Assembly (NCBI GenBank): GCA_012522445.1
Contig: JAAYKL010000107.1
Coordinates: 1 to 64,000, forward strand
Length of the DNA stretch: 64,000 nt
Direction of reading: 5' to 3'
Source of the DNA: Myxococcales bacterium
GTDB taxonomy: Bacteria; Myxococcota_A; Polyangia; JAAYKL01
Made by a program: the position numbers and the translations under genes. Below the pieces are notes generated by a model. That model did not search any database and was not told where the DNA came from. It worked only from the letters and a program-made list of their open reading frames with translations. The stretch's first letter is position 1; each line of letters opens with the position of its first letter. Shown here piece after piece: positions 1 through 6,413 of the stretch.

Positions 1-593
1 ATCGCTCGTTCCAATATAACACCCTCGGTGCGCGCATGCTCAACCCGAAACAACGCCGCCACAAAATTTTCCGGCGACATTTCCGCGAGGTCCTTTTCTT
101 TCAGGTCCTTCATTTGCAGCAAGAAGAACGCCATCCGCGGCGAAAAGCGCGAGAGCGCCGGGTCCATCTCGTAAATGAGGCTGGCCACCTCGCAGCTATA
201 ATTCCAGGGCTGCTGCCCACTGTAGAGCACGAATGGCAAAATCGGCGGAAAGAGTCTGCCTCTGTCGGTGTCGATCATCTGCTTGGTTTCGCGCAGATGT
301 TCCATCAGCAATCCCACGTACGTCATCATGCGCTGGGGCATGTAGCGGTTTGGCGTGGATTGAAACTCCATCATCAAGCACACGAGCATCTCGCTGTTGG
401 CGACATTCACGCGCCACACGATGTCGTGGAACCGCTTGTCCAAGCGATTGCTGATTTTCTCAGTCGGCAGCAGCCGAAGCGTGCTGAAGTCGATTTTTTC
501 CACCCACTCGTGACTGACAAACCCCCGGATGAGTTTTTCGATCGCCTCGGGTTGGCTGAAGATTTTTTTGAATCCCGCATCGTGGTTGGACAA
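1..593 (-). CDS. Rpn/YhgA-family PD-(D/E)XK nuclease (Transposase_31-like), 3' end outside window
   Basis: The minus-strand reading frame is open from base 593 to the window edge, about 197 codons, so the C-terminus is missing. It starts at a TTG preceded by AAAGGAGG with four bases between, and no ATG lies nearby. The N-terminus reads MSNHDAGFKKIF, then LIRGFVSHEWVEKI, RFHDIVWRV, VCLMMEFQS and VLYSGQQPWN. This order is typical of Rpn (recombination-promoting nuclease, formerly YhgA-like transposase) proteins. D and E-x-Q residues in the IVWRV/MMEFQS segment fit the PD-(D/E)XK core. Family members cut DNA and promote RecA-independent recombination. No partner gene is visible here. Confidence 0.75.
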   Translation of the reverse strand, partial: MSNHDAGFKKIFSQPEAIEKLIRGFVSHEWVEKIDFSTLRLLPTEKISNRLDKRFHDIVWRVNVANSEMLVCLMMEFQSTPNRYMPQRMMTYVGLLMEHLRETKQMIDTDRGRLFPPILPFVLYSGQQPWNYSCEVASLIYEMDPALSRFSPRMAFFLLQMKDLKEKDLAEMSPENFVAALFRVEHARTEGVILERA

Positions 594-621
594 GTGGCCT
601 CCTTTGGCGGAAGGGTAGCTG

Positions 622-693
622 CGCGTTGCGTCGTGCTTTTCGCTTCATGTTGCGTTGTGCATTTCGCCGCATGTTGCGTTGTGCATTTCGCTG
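622..693. repeat. 24-base direct repeat, three tandem copies
   Basis: Units lie at 622-645, 646-669 and 670-693. The last two differ at one base; the first is more diverged. The core is TGCGTTGTGCATTTCGC. The array sits immediately upstream of the TTG-started Rpn-like gene and so within its likely promoter or leader region. There are no spacers, so it is not a CRISPR. Confidence 0.8.
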
Positions 694-735
694 CGCGTGA
701 TTCCGCTACTGGTACATCGGCCGCTTTTCGGGAAA

Positions 736-758
736 GTTTCCTGCTGAGCGCAAAAAAG
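736..758. promoter_or_regulatory. Repeated upstream motif, copy A (GTTTCCTGC..AGCGCAAAAAA)
   Basis: Twenty of 23 bases match copy C at 1002-1024. Together with its left flank (721-760) it also resembles 24902-24940, upstream of the pilin operon. It contains GGAAAGTTTCC, an inverted repeat. It lies about 145 bases upstream of the Rpn-like start, read on the minus strand. Its role is unknown; a shared operator or ECF-type -35 is a guess. Confidence 0.4.
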
Positions 759-875
759 ATTCTTTTTGTGCTGATTTTTGGCGCGGCATCCCACCGGTCC
801 CACGGGTCCCACTGGTCCTATTTCCCCGCGCGCACACCGCCCAACATACTGTTTTCATTAATGTAATCGTTGCAT

Positions 876-961
876 GGGCGCCCCCTGTGGTCGCCCGTTG
901 TTGCGGGTGCCCTGTCCCCCGTGTCTGCCCTTTCCCTTAATGGAGACGCGCCAGGGGCGAG
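876..961 (-). repeat. GC-rich repeat element, copy 1
   Basis: On the minus strand this stretch contains AGGGCACCCGCAA (901-913) and a GGGGGCGCCC block (876-885). Both recur, fused together, at 2082-2104. Its right end (939-961) is a 23-base exact match to 2188-2210, inside mepA. Translated on the minus strand it gives RPWRVSI and GRPQGAPM, peptide patterns typical of spurious ORFs from interspersed repeats. I infer a small dispersed repeat, not a gene. Confidence 0.5.
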
Positions 962-1001
962 CCCGCAAGAGCCGTTCTGGGTCATTTGGCGGAGCAAAAA
1001 T

Positions 1002-1024
1002 GTTTCCTGCAAAGCGCAAAAAAA
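1002..1024. promoter_or_regulatory. Repeated upstream motif, copy C
   Basis: This copy reads GTTTCCTGCAAAGCGCAAAA and is embedded in an inverted repeat: AATGTTT at its left edge pairs with AAACATT at its right edge. It lies about 85 bases upstream of the RCC1 lipoprotein start. See copies A (736-758) and B (24902-24940). Confidence 0.4.
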
Positions 1025-1106
1025 CATTGCCGCAGTGGGTGTTTTTACGTGCCAATGGGTATCTCGTGTTTAAATGAGGGCACAACTTTTATGAGAGGAG
1101 ATCGCC

Positions 1107-2051
1107 GTGAACACAGTGAAGCATTGGTGGCCATTGTGGGCCCTGGTGAGCCTTGTGGGCTTTGCGGGCTGCGGTTCGGATACAGGCAAATCCCCGGCGA
1201 ATACAGCAGATGAGCCGCAAGACACTGGGGATGCGCCCGGCACGCCCGACAGCGACAATCCCGGCAAACCCACGGACACCGGGGACGAACCCCCAGACAC
1301 CGGGGACGAACACCCAGACACCGGGGACGAACCCTCAGACTCCGGGGACGAGCCCCCAGACACCGGGGACGAGCCCCCAGACACCGAAACGGCACCCGAG
1401 AACACCGACGACACATCGGGGCTTTGCGCCGACGGCACCTTTGATCACGACGGCGATCCCGCAACGCCGTGCGTGCCCCTGACGGTGTGCGGCGACAATG
1501 AATACGCCGCCATCGCCGCCAGCGCCACCAGTGACCGCACCTGCGCACCCTGCCCGGGCAAATCCACCAGCAAGGGCCCCAACGCCGCGTTTTGCACGCC
1601 GTATCAACCGATTTTCCGCGCCATTATGGCGAGCCACCACCACACTTGTGCCCTCGATCAGGACGGCGTGGCCCACTGCTTTGGCCACAACGATGAAGAA
1701 CAAGCTGCCCCGCCCAAAGATGTGCACTTCACCACCCTCGCCGCCGGGGCGTATCACACCTGTGGCCTGGATGCGGACGGCAAGTTCCACTGGTTTGGCA
1801 GCAACGGCGACAGCCAAAACAATTTGCCGGATTTGACCTTCACCGCCATTGCTGCGGGCAGATTCCACACCTGCGCCCTGGACACGGACGGCAAGGCCCA
1901 TTGCGCTGGCAATAACGGCGCTGGTCAGGCCCGTCCACCGGATGGGGTTTTCACCGCCATCACCGCGGGCGTTGATTACAACTGCGGGATTCGCGCCGGA
2001 GACCGCATCGCCATTTGTTGGGGCGAACAGGCCCAAAATCTCTGGCGATAA
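1107..2051 (+). CDS. RCC1-repeat lipoprotein with Asp-rich DTGDEP linker
   Basis: A 314-residue surface lipoprotein. It starts at GTG after GAGAGGAG. The signal peptide ends in a lipobox, LVGFAGC, near residue 22. Residues about 35-100 are a low-complexity linker of repeated TGDEPPD units encoded by 21-base DNA repeats. A Cys-rich segment (CADGTFDHDGDPATPC, CAPCPG) follows, then RCC1-like beta-propeller repeats of the form AAGxxHTCALDxDGxAHCxG (residues about 170-314). Only four or so repeats are present, fewer than the usual seven, so the propeller is short or completed by partners. Function unknown. The linker type recurs at 11861-12568. Confidence 0.75.
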   Translation: MNTVKHWWPLWALVSLVGFAGCGSDTGKSPANTADEPQDTGDAPGTPDSDNPGKPTDTGDEPPDTGDEHPDTGDEPSDSGDEPPDTGDEPPDTETAPENTDDTSGLCADGTFDHDGDPATPCVPLTVCGDNEYAAIAASATSDRTCAPCPGKSTSKGPNAAFCTPYQPIFRAIMASHHHTCALDQDGVAHCFGHNDEEQAAPPKDVHFTTLAAGAYHTCGLDADGKFHWFGSNGDSQNNLPDLTFTAIAAGRFHTCALDTDGKAHCAGNNGAGQARPPDGVFTAITAGVDYNCGIRAGDRIAICWGEQAQNLWR

Positions 2052-2081
2052 GGCCATTTGCAGCGGCGGGCACGCAGGAAA

Positions 2082-2104
2082 AGGGCACCCGCAAGGGGCA
2101 CCCC
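2082..2104 (+). repeat. GC-rich repeat element, shortened copy 2
   Basis: AGGGCACCCGCAA directly joined to GGGGCACCCC, in the gap between the RCC1 lipoprotein and mepA, which are convergent. The first 13 bases match the complement of 901-913. The second block matches the 876-885 block with one change. The intervening bases of copy 1 are absent, as if deleted. Confidence 0.4.
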
Positions 2105-2118
2105 ACAAAATAAATCCA

Positions 2119-2937
2119 TCAATTCGGCTCGATGCACGCCGACAAAGCCAAGTCCAGGCGGCGGTCGTCGGTCAACACCGCATCCGGAATGGAGACGCGC
2201 CAGGGGCGAGAGGGTCCCAGGGGCTGACAAAAGGCCCCCGCCACGCCCCGCGGACAAAAAATCCGCACGTGAAAGTGGTCGTCGTGGGGCGCCGCCCCCG
2301 TGGGTTGGTGCAGCACGCGCTCCGCGCGATCGATCAACTCCCACGATTCGCCCTTACGCACCGCAAACGACAACAAGCGGGCCTTTACCGACGCGCTGAC
2401 AAAGATCCACTGTATGTCGGCCTCATCGCCCTGCAGCAGGCTGCGCACCACCGCCCAGTTTCGCGCCGTGTCAAAGCGCACCACCCGCATGCCCCGCAAA
2501 CCGAGGCCGAAGCGATCGATGCGCGTCGCGGCAGAGGCGGCCACGGGTTGCCCCGCCATGTCCGTTAAGAAAAACGCCAAGTCCACATCCCGGCCCGTGC
2601 GGTGCGACGCGTGCTCGCTGATCCACCCACCGTGGGGCGCGCTGAGATCGCCGACGTGCAACACCGCATCGGGATGGGCGTGCGACAAACGCTCGGCGGT
2701 TCCCGACAACAGCGCGACGAGCTCATGCGTTCCAAAATGCCGGCCGCGCTTTCGGTAGTCGACGCACAACGCTGTGGGGGTGAACACCGCCGGAGACGAG
2801 AGCGCGCCGCAATGGGGAGCGCCCACGCTTTCAAACGCGGACTCCACCCCCAACACCCACGGCACACAGGCGCTGAACCACGCGGTGGCGCACAACAGGA
2901 CACACGCGCATGCCGGCGAAACGCGCGCAGCCCTCAC
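2119..2937 (-). CDS. mepA: Penicillin-insensitive murein endopeptidase (peptidase M74)
   Basis: A 272-residue secreted murein hydrolase that cuts the D-Ala-meso-DAP crosslink. The N-terminus is a hydrophobic signal with a possible lipobox (WFSAC). Zinc-site motifs of the LAS/M74 fold are visible: SEHASHRTGRDVDLAFF (HxxGxxxD) and PHDDHFHVRIFCP (HxH). Its start overlaps the rlmN stop by four bases, so both are probably in one transcript, rlmN first. The C-terminal PSRPWRVSIP is encoded by a 23-base sequence also found in the intergenic repeat at 939-961, suggesting a repeat has been captured in the coding region. Confidence 0.85.
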   Translation of the reverse strand: MRAARVSPACACVLLCATAWFSACVPWVLGVESAFESVGAPHCGALSSPAVFTPTALCVDYRKRGRHFGTHELVALLSGTAERLSHAHPDAVLHVGDLSAPHGGWISEHASHRTGRDVDLAFFLTDMAGQPVAASAATRIDRFGLGLRGMRVVRFDTARNWAVVRSLLQGDEADIQWIFVSASVKARLLSFAVRKGESWELIDRAERVLHQPTGAAPHDDHFHVRIFCPRGVAGAFCQPLGPSRPWRVSIPDAVLTDDRRLDLALSACIEPN

Positions 2938-3986
2938 GGCGCCTTATCATCCTTCAAAGCCAGCAGTTGCCCGCAGGCAGCGTGGATATCGTCCCCGCGT
3001 TTCTTGCGCAAAAACACCGACAACCCTTTGGCGATCAAAATGTCTTGAAAGCGCTGCACCTGTTCTGGCGTAGGCGGCTGCAGCGCCGTTTTGTCGTGCG
3101 GATTGAGCGGCAGCAGGTTGACCTTGGCGCGTATGGGGGCCAGCAGACGCACCAGTTGCCGCGCGTCTTCCTCGCTGTCGTTAACGCCGCGCACCATCAC
3201 ATACTCAATGGTAAAGCGCATGCGATCCGGCAGCGGGTATCGCTTCAGCGTTTGAATGAGGTCGGCCACCGAGACCGAAACATTGGGCACCAGTTGGCGG
3301 CGCACCGCATCGTTGGCGGCGTGCAGCGAGATGGCCAGCGACACCTTGCCACCCGTCAACTCGCCCAGCTTTTCAATGCCGCGGCGAATGCCCACAGTGG
3401 AGATGGTGACGCGGCGCTGCGACAAATCCATGCCGTCCTGGTGGCAAAGCAACTGCAGGGCGCGGGAGACCGCGGCGAAGTTTTGCAGGGGCTCGCCAAC
3501 GCCCATGAACACCACGTTGCGCAATTGCTCTTCCGGCTTGTAAAAGGCGCGGGCGATAAAAATTTGCCCGATGATTTCGGCCGCCGTCATGTTGCGCAGC
3601 AAACCAAAGGCGCCGGAGCGACAAAACGCGCACCCCACGGCACAGCCCACCTGCGATGAGATACACTGCGTCAGCGTGTTGCCCTCGGGGATCAACACCG
3701 TCTCTACCCGCAGTCCGTCCGCCAGGCACACCTCGATTTTCCTCGTGCCGTCCCGCGAGGTGAAGTGCTGGCCCGCTGTGACAGGCAACAACGGCGCATG
3801 GCGATGCAACAGGGCCTTTACATCTGCGGGGAGATTGGTCATCTCATCGGGCGCCAAAACCCCTTTGCGGTGCAGCCATTGAAAGACCTGCATCCCGCGG
3901 TAGGCCGGAAAGCCCTGGGATTGCAAATACTGCGACAATGTCTCGGGCAGCGCGCTGATAAAATCGAATCGTTCGCCAGAATCCAT
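2934..3986 (-). CDS. rlmN: Dual-specificity RNA methyltransferase RlmN
   Basis: A radical-SAM enzyme (350 residues) that methylates C2 of A2503 in 23S rRNA and A37 in some tRNAs. The cluster motif CAVGCAFC (CxxxCxxC) is present, as are FMGVGEPLQNF, SLHAANDAVRRQLVP and the C-terminal RGDDIHAACGQL with its catalytic Cys. The ATG at 3986 (MDSGERF) has GAGG five bases upstream. A GTG two codons earlier is possible but would overlap that site. Downstream mepA overlaps by four bases. Length fits the family. Confidence 0.95.
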   Translation of the reverse strand: MDSGERFDFISALPETLSQYLQSQGFPAYRGMQVFQWLHRKGVLAPDEMTNLPADVKALLHRHAPLLPVTAGQHFTSRDGTRKIEVCLADGLRVETVLIPEGNTLTQCISSQVGCAVGCAFCRSGAFGLLRNMTAAEIIGQIFIARAFYKPEEQLRNVVFMGVGEPLQNFAAVSRALQLLCHQDGMDLSQRRVTISTVGIRRGIEKLGELTGGKVSLAISLHAANDAVRRQLVPNVSVSVADLIQTLKRYPLPDRMRFTIEYVMVRGVNDSEEDARQLVRLLAPIRAKVNLLPLNPHDKTALQPPTPEQVQRFQDILIAKGLSVFLRKKRGDDIHAACGQLLALKDDKAP

Positions 3987-4046
3987 ATTCACCTCGGCCC
4001 GGATACTAATGGGTCATCGGGGCGTGTCAATCAACACAACGAGGCG

Positions 4047-4075
4047 TTGACAACCACATTGAAATACAGCAAAAT
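4047..4075 (+). promoter_or_regulatory. Sigma70-type promoter for the response regulator
   Basis: TTGACA (4047-4052), 17-base spacer, CAAAAT (4070-4075), ending 57 bases before the ATG at 4133. The -35 is a perfect consensus; the -10 matches four of six. Confidence 0.4.
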
Positions 4076-4132
4076 TGAAAACTCAACACACACAAAAAAG
4101 AGCCAACTGCGCAAGGCCGCGAGGTGAAAGCG

Positions 4133-4522
4133 ATGAAAACCGCGAAACAAAACCCACTTTTGTTGCTGGTGGATGATGACCCCAAAATCCTCTCCATTCT
4201 CAAAAAACGCCTGCTCCTCCTCAATTACGATGTCGTCACCGCCGAAAACGGCCATGACGCCTGGCGCATTGCCCAAGAGAATCATCCCGACGCCATTATC
4301 CTCGACATCATGATGCCCGGCATGAATGGCTGGGAAGTCTGCCGCGCCATTCGCTCCGATCCCGCGCTGCAACACACGCCCATCCTCACCCTCTCGGGCA
4401 TCAGCGAAAGCTTGAATGATCTCACGTCGCCGCTCTTTGGCGCCAACGCCCACCTCGACAAACCCTTCGAATTCACCGCGCTGGTTTCCGCCGTCAAATC
4501 GCTGCTGGCCCCGCCAAATTAA
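4133..4522 (+). CDS. Single-domain response regulator (CheY-like)
   Basis: A 129-residue receiver domain with no output domain. It has the acidic pocket LLVDDD near residue 13, the phosphoacceptor D in IILDIMMPGMNGWE, a conserved T/S at ILTLSGIS and K in LDKPFEF. I chose the ATG at 4133 because GAGGTGA lies five bases upstream; an in-frame GTG at 4124 overlaps that site. No histidine kinase is adjacent. It likely acts by protein-protein contact. The stop codon runs into the bidirectional terminator at 4521-4552. Confidence 0.85.
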   Translation: MKTAKQNPLLLLVDDDPKILSILKKRLLLLNYDVVTAENGHDAWRIAQENHPDAIILDIMMPGMNGWEVCRAIRSDPALQHTPILTLSGISESLNDLTSPLFGANAHLDKPFEFTALVSAVKSLLAPPN

Positions 4523-4552
4523 AAAAGCCCGCTGCGAAGGCAACGAGCTTTT
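4521..4552. terminator. Bidirectional rho-independent terminator
   Basis: A 9-base-pair stem (4527-4535 with 4540-4548) encloses a GAAG loop. It is flanked by AAAAAA on the left and TTTT on the right. It can end the response-regulator transcript rightward and the tRNA-Gly transcript leftward, where the T-run is six long and the loop reads CTTC. Confidence 0.8.
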
Positions 4553-4557
4553 GCGAG

Positions 4558-4629
4558 AGCGGGATACGAGATTTGAACTCGCGACTTCCAGCTTGGGAAG
4601 CTAGCACTCTACCACTGAGTTAATCCCGC
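4558..4629 (-). tRNA. tRNA-Gly, anticodon CCC
   Basis: A 72-base cloverleaf on the minus strand. The acceptor GCGGGAT pairs with ATCCCGC, the D stem is ACTC/GAGT, the anticodon stem CTAGC/GCTGG holds the loop TTCCCAA (anticodon CCC), and the T stem GCGAG/CTCGT holds TTCAAAT. The discriminator is U. CCA is not encoded. The terminator at 4521-4552 follows directly. Confidence 0.92.
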
Positions 4630-4721
4630 GCGAAGTGTCCGAACGATAAAGACACGCGCGAAGCCGGTCAAGAATTTTGTTGTCAGAAGTGGCGACACCC
4701 GAAACCGATGCGCCGCGAGGA

Positions 4722-6371
4722 CTACTCTTTTTTGGGCGTGGAGATGGTGCGTATGGCCGCAACTTTGTGTGGTTGCGTTTTGTCCATATCGCCCTGATGT
4801 CGGTATCCCAACACATTGAAGACATTGATGGGCTTGGATTTTCCCTTGGCCTGCACGTTCTCCAAGGGCACGCAATCGAACTCGGCCCCCAGGTGGGCGC
4901 GGGTGGCTTCGCTGATGACCACTTGGGCGGCCTCCGCCGCTGAGCAAAGACGCGCCGCGGTATTGACCGTGTCGCCGATCACCGAATAGCTCATGGTGCG
5001 CGTAGACCCGATGTAGCCCGCCACCAACTCGCCCGTGTTAATGCCGATGCCGATGTGAATGGCCTGCTTGCCGTCGGCGGTGCGCAACGCGTTGAAGTCG
5101 ACGAGCGCTCGCTGCATGTCCACGGCAGCGCGCACAGCCCGCGCAGGGTCGTCGTTGTGCGACATCGGCGCGCCCCACAGCACCATAATTTCGTCGCCGA
5201 CAAATTTGTCCACGGTGCCCTCGTGCTTAAACGCGATGTCCACCATGATTTCGAAATACTCATTGAGCATCTGCAGCACATCCGCCGCTGCCATGTGCTC
5301 CGACATCGAGGTAAACCCGCGGATATCGGCAAACAAAATCGTCGCCACCCGCGCCTCGCCGCCCTTCTGCACACTGAGCTGCCCCGAGACCACCATCTCG
5401 GCCAAGTCCGGCGACAGCAAGCGCGAAAAACGCTCGCGCGTGATGGCGTCTGTTTCGATTTTCTTGGCCATGGAGATGTTTTTGATGAACTGCCCGGTTT
5501 GGTTGCCGATGTTGGACAGCAGGTGCAGGTCCTTTTCGGAGTACGCGTTTACCGCCACCGAAGAGTCGATCAAAATGCAGCCCAGCAATTCGTCTTGGTG
5601 CATGATCGGCACGGCCATGGAGGAGCGGATGCCCTGCATGATCATCGACTTGGCCTCTTTAAACCGCGTGTCAATCTGCGCGTCCGACGAGAGAACGCCC
5701 GCCTTTTCCTTTTGCACTTGGTTGACCAAGGTCGACGAAATCACCAGTTTGTCTTCGGGCTTTTTCATCTTGTAGGCGCGGGGTTTTAGCGCGCCCTTTT
5801 CATCGGCCAGCAAAATCACACCGCGATCGCAGTTCAAAAACGAAAACGTGCTCGTCAGTATTTTTTGCAACACGCTATCCAGGTCTAAGTCGAGGCTGAC
5901 CTCGCGCTGCAATTCGTAAGTAACCCGCAGTTTTTCGTAGTCCGCGCGCAGGTGTTTTTCGTCCTGAATTTCTTTTTCGGGCAAAAAGCGATCTTGGGTG
6001 GCCGCAATTTTGGTGCGCACATGGCTCTGCAGCGCGCCCTCGCTCATGTCGACCACTTGCTGCACTTCTGCCGCTACCTCATCGCTGAGAAACATACAGC
6101 GCGTGCCGCCAAAGGTGATCTCGTCGCCGTCTTGCAGCCGGACTTCTTCGGCAATCCGCTGGCGATTGACGTAGCTGCCGTTCAGACTGCCCAGATCGCG
6201 AAACCAATATCCGGTGGCCCGGTCATACGTAATGAGGGCGTGTTCTTTCGACATGATGCGGTCGAGAATTTGGATGTCGTTTTGTGGCTGCGGGAGTCGC
6301 CCAATCTTGTTGTGCTCTTTCAGTTGAACTTCTCTGCGACCGTGCTCATCAAAAATTACCAATTTGGCCAT
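4722..6371 (-). CDS. FHA-GAF-class III adenylate/guanylate cyclase
   Basis: A 549-residue cytoplasmic signalling protein. The FHA domain (about residues 22-100) has IGR, SKEHA and GSLNGSYVN, which bind phosphothreonine. A GAF domain spans about 165-300. The class III cyclase domain (about 340-530) has the two metal-binding Asp residues in LFADIRGFTSM and KFVGDEIMVLWG, plus GINTGELVAGYIGS and VIGDTVNTAARL. The last gene of an operon with an upstream kinase and PP2C phosphatase, so the FHA domain probably reads phosphorylation by that kinase. Product (cAMP or cGMP) cannot be told by eye. Confidence 0.9.
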   Translation of the reverse strand: MAKLVIFDEHGRREVQLKEHNKIGRLPQPQNDIQILDRIMSKEHALITYDRATGYWFRDLGSLNGSYVNRQRIAEEVRLQDGDEITFGGTRCMFLSDEVAAEVQQVVDMSEGALQSHVRTKIAATQDRFLPEKEIQDEKHLRADYEKLRVTYELQREVSLDLDLDSVLQKILTSTFSFLNCDRGVILLADEKGALKPRAYKMKKPEDKLVISSTLVNQVQKEKAGVLSSDAQIDTRFKEAKSMIMQGIRSSMAVPIMHQDELLGCILIDSSVAVNAYSEKDLHLLSNIGNQTGQFIKNISMAKKIETDAITRERFSRLLSPDLAEMVVSGQLSVQKGGEARVATILFADIRGFTSMSEHMAAADVLQMLNEYFEIMVDIAFKHEGTVDKFVGDEIMVLWGAPMSHNDDPARAVRAAVDMQRALVDFNALRTADGKQAIHIGIGINTGELVAGYIGSTRTMSYSVIGDTVNTAARLCSAAEAAQVVISEATRAHLGAEFDCVPLENVQAKGKSKPINVFNVLGYRHQGDMDKTQPHKVAAIRTISTPKKE

Positions 6372-6413
6372 TTATCACTCTTTGGCTTTCGGCGCCGACA
6401 ACAGGGCCAGCGT

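Larger units (their letters stand above)
594..1106. other. 513-base intergenic region without a supported gene
   Basis: This gap lies between the divergently read Rpn-like gene and the RCC1 lipoprotein. No reading frame here has both a credible ribosome site and protein-like composition. It holds a triplicated 24-base repeat (622-693), two copies of a GTTTCCTGC..AGCGCAAAAAA motif (736-758 and 1002-1024), and a GC-rich element (876-961) whose parts recur near and inside mepA. Promoters for both flanking genes must lie here, but none has clear -35 and -10 boxes. Confidence 0.6.

Noticed and set aside
622-693. CRISPR array
   Set aside because: Units abut with no spacers, and there are no cas genes.
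36-866. Long plus-strand frame opposite the Rpn-like gene
   Set aside because: Its protein is rich in His/Arg with no family pattern, and the minus strand holds a clear Rpn-type sequence with a ribosome site.
1260-1390. CRISPR-like or mobile repeat at the 21-base period
   Set aside because: The repeats are in-frame coding repeats for TGDEPPD in the lipoprotein linker.
1-2110. Defence island around the Rpn-like nuclease
   Set aside because: No restriction, toxin or CBASS-type partner is present; the neighbours are a lipoprotein and murein and rRNA enzymes.
4722-6371. CBASS-like effector system built on the cyclase
   Set aside because: The cyclase is class III with a GAF and FHA domain, not a CD-NTase, and no effector gene is near.
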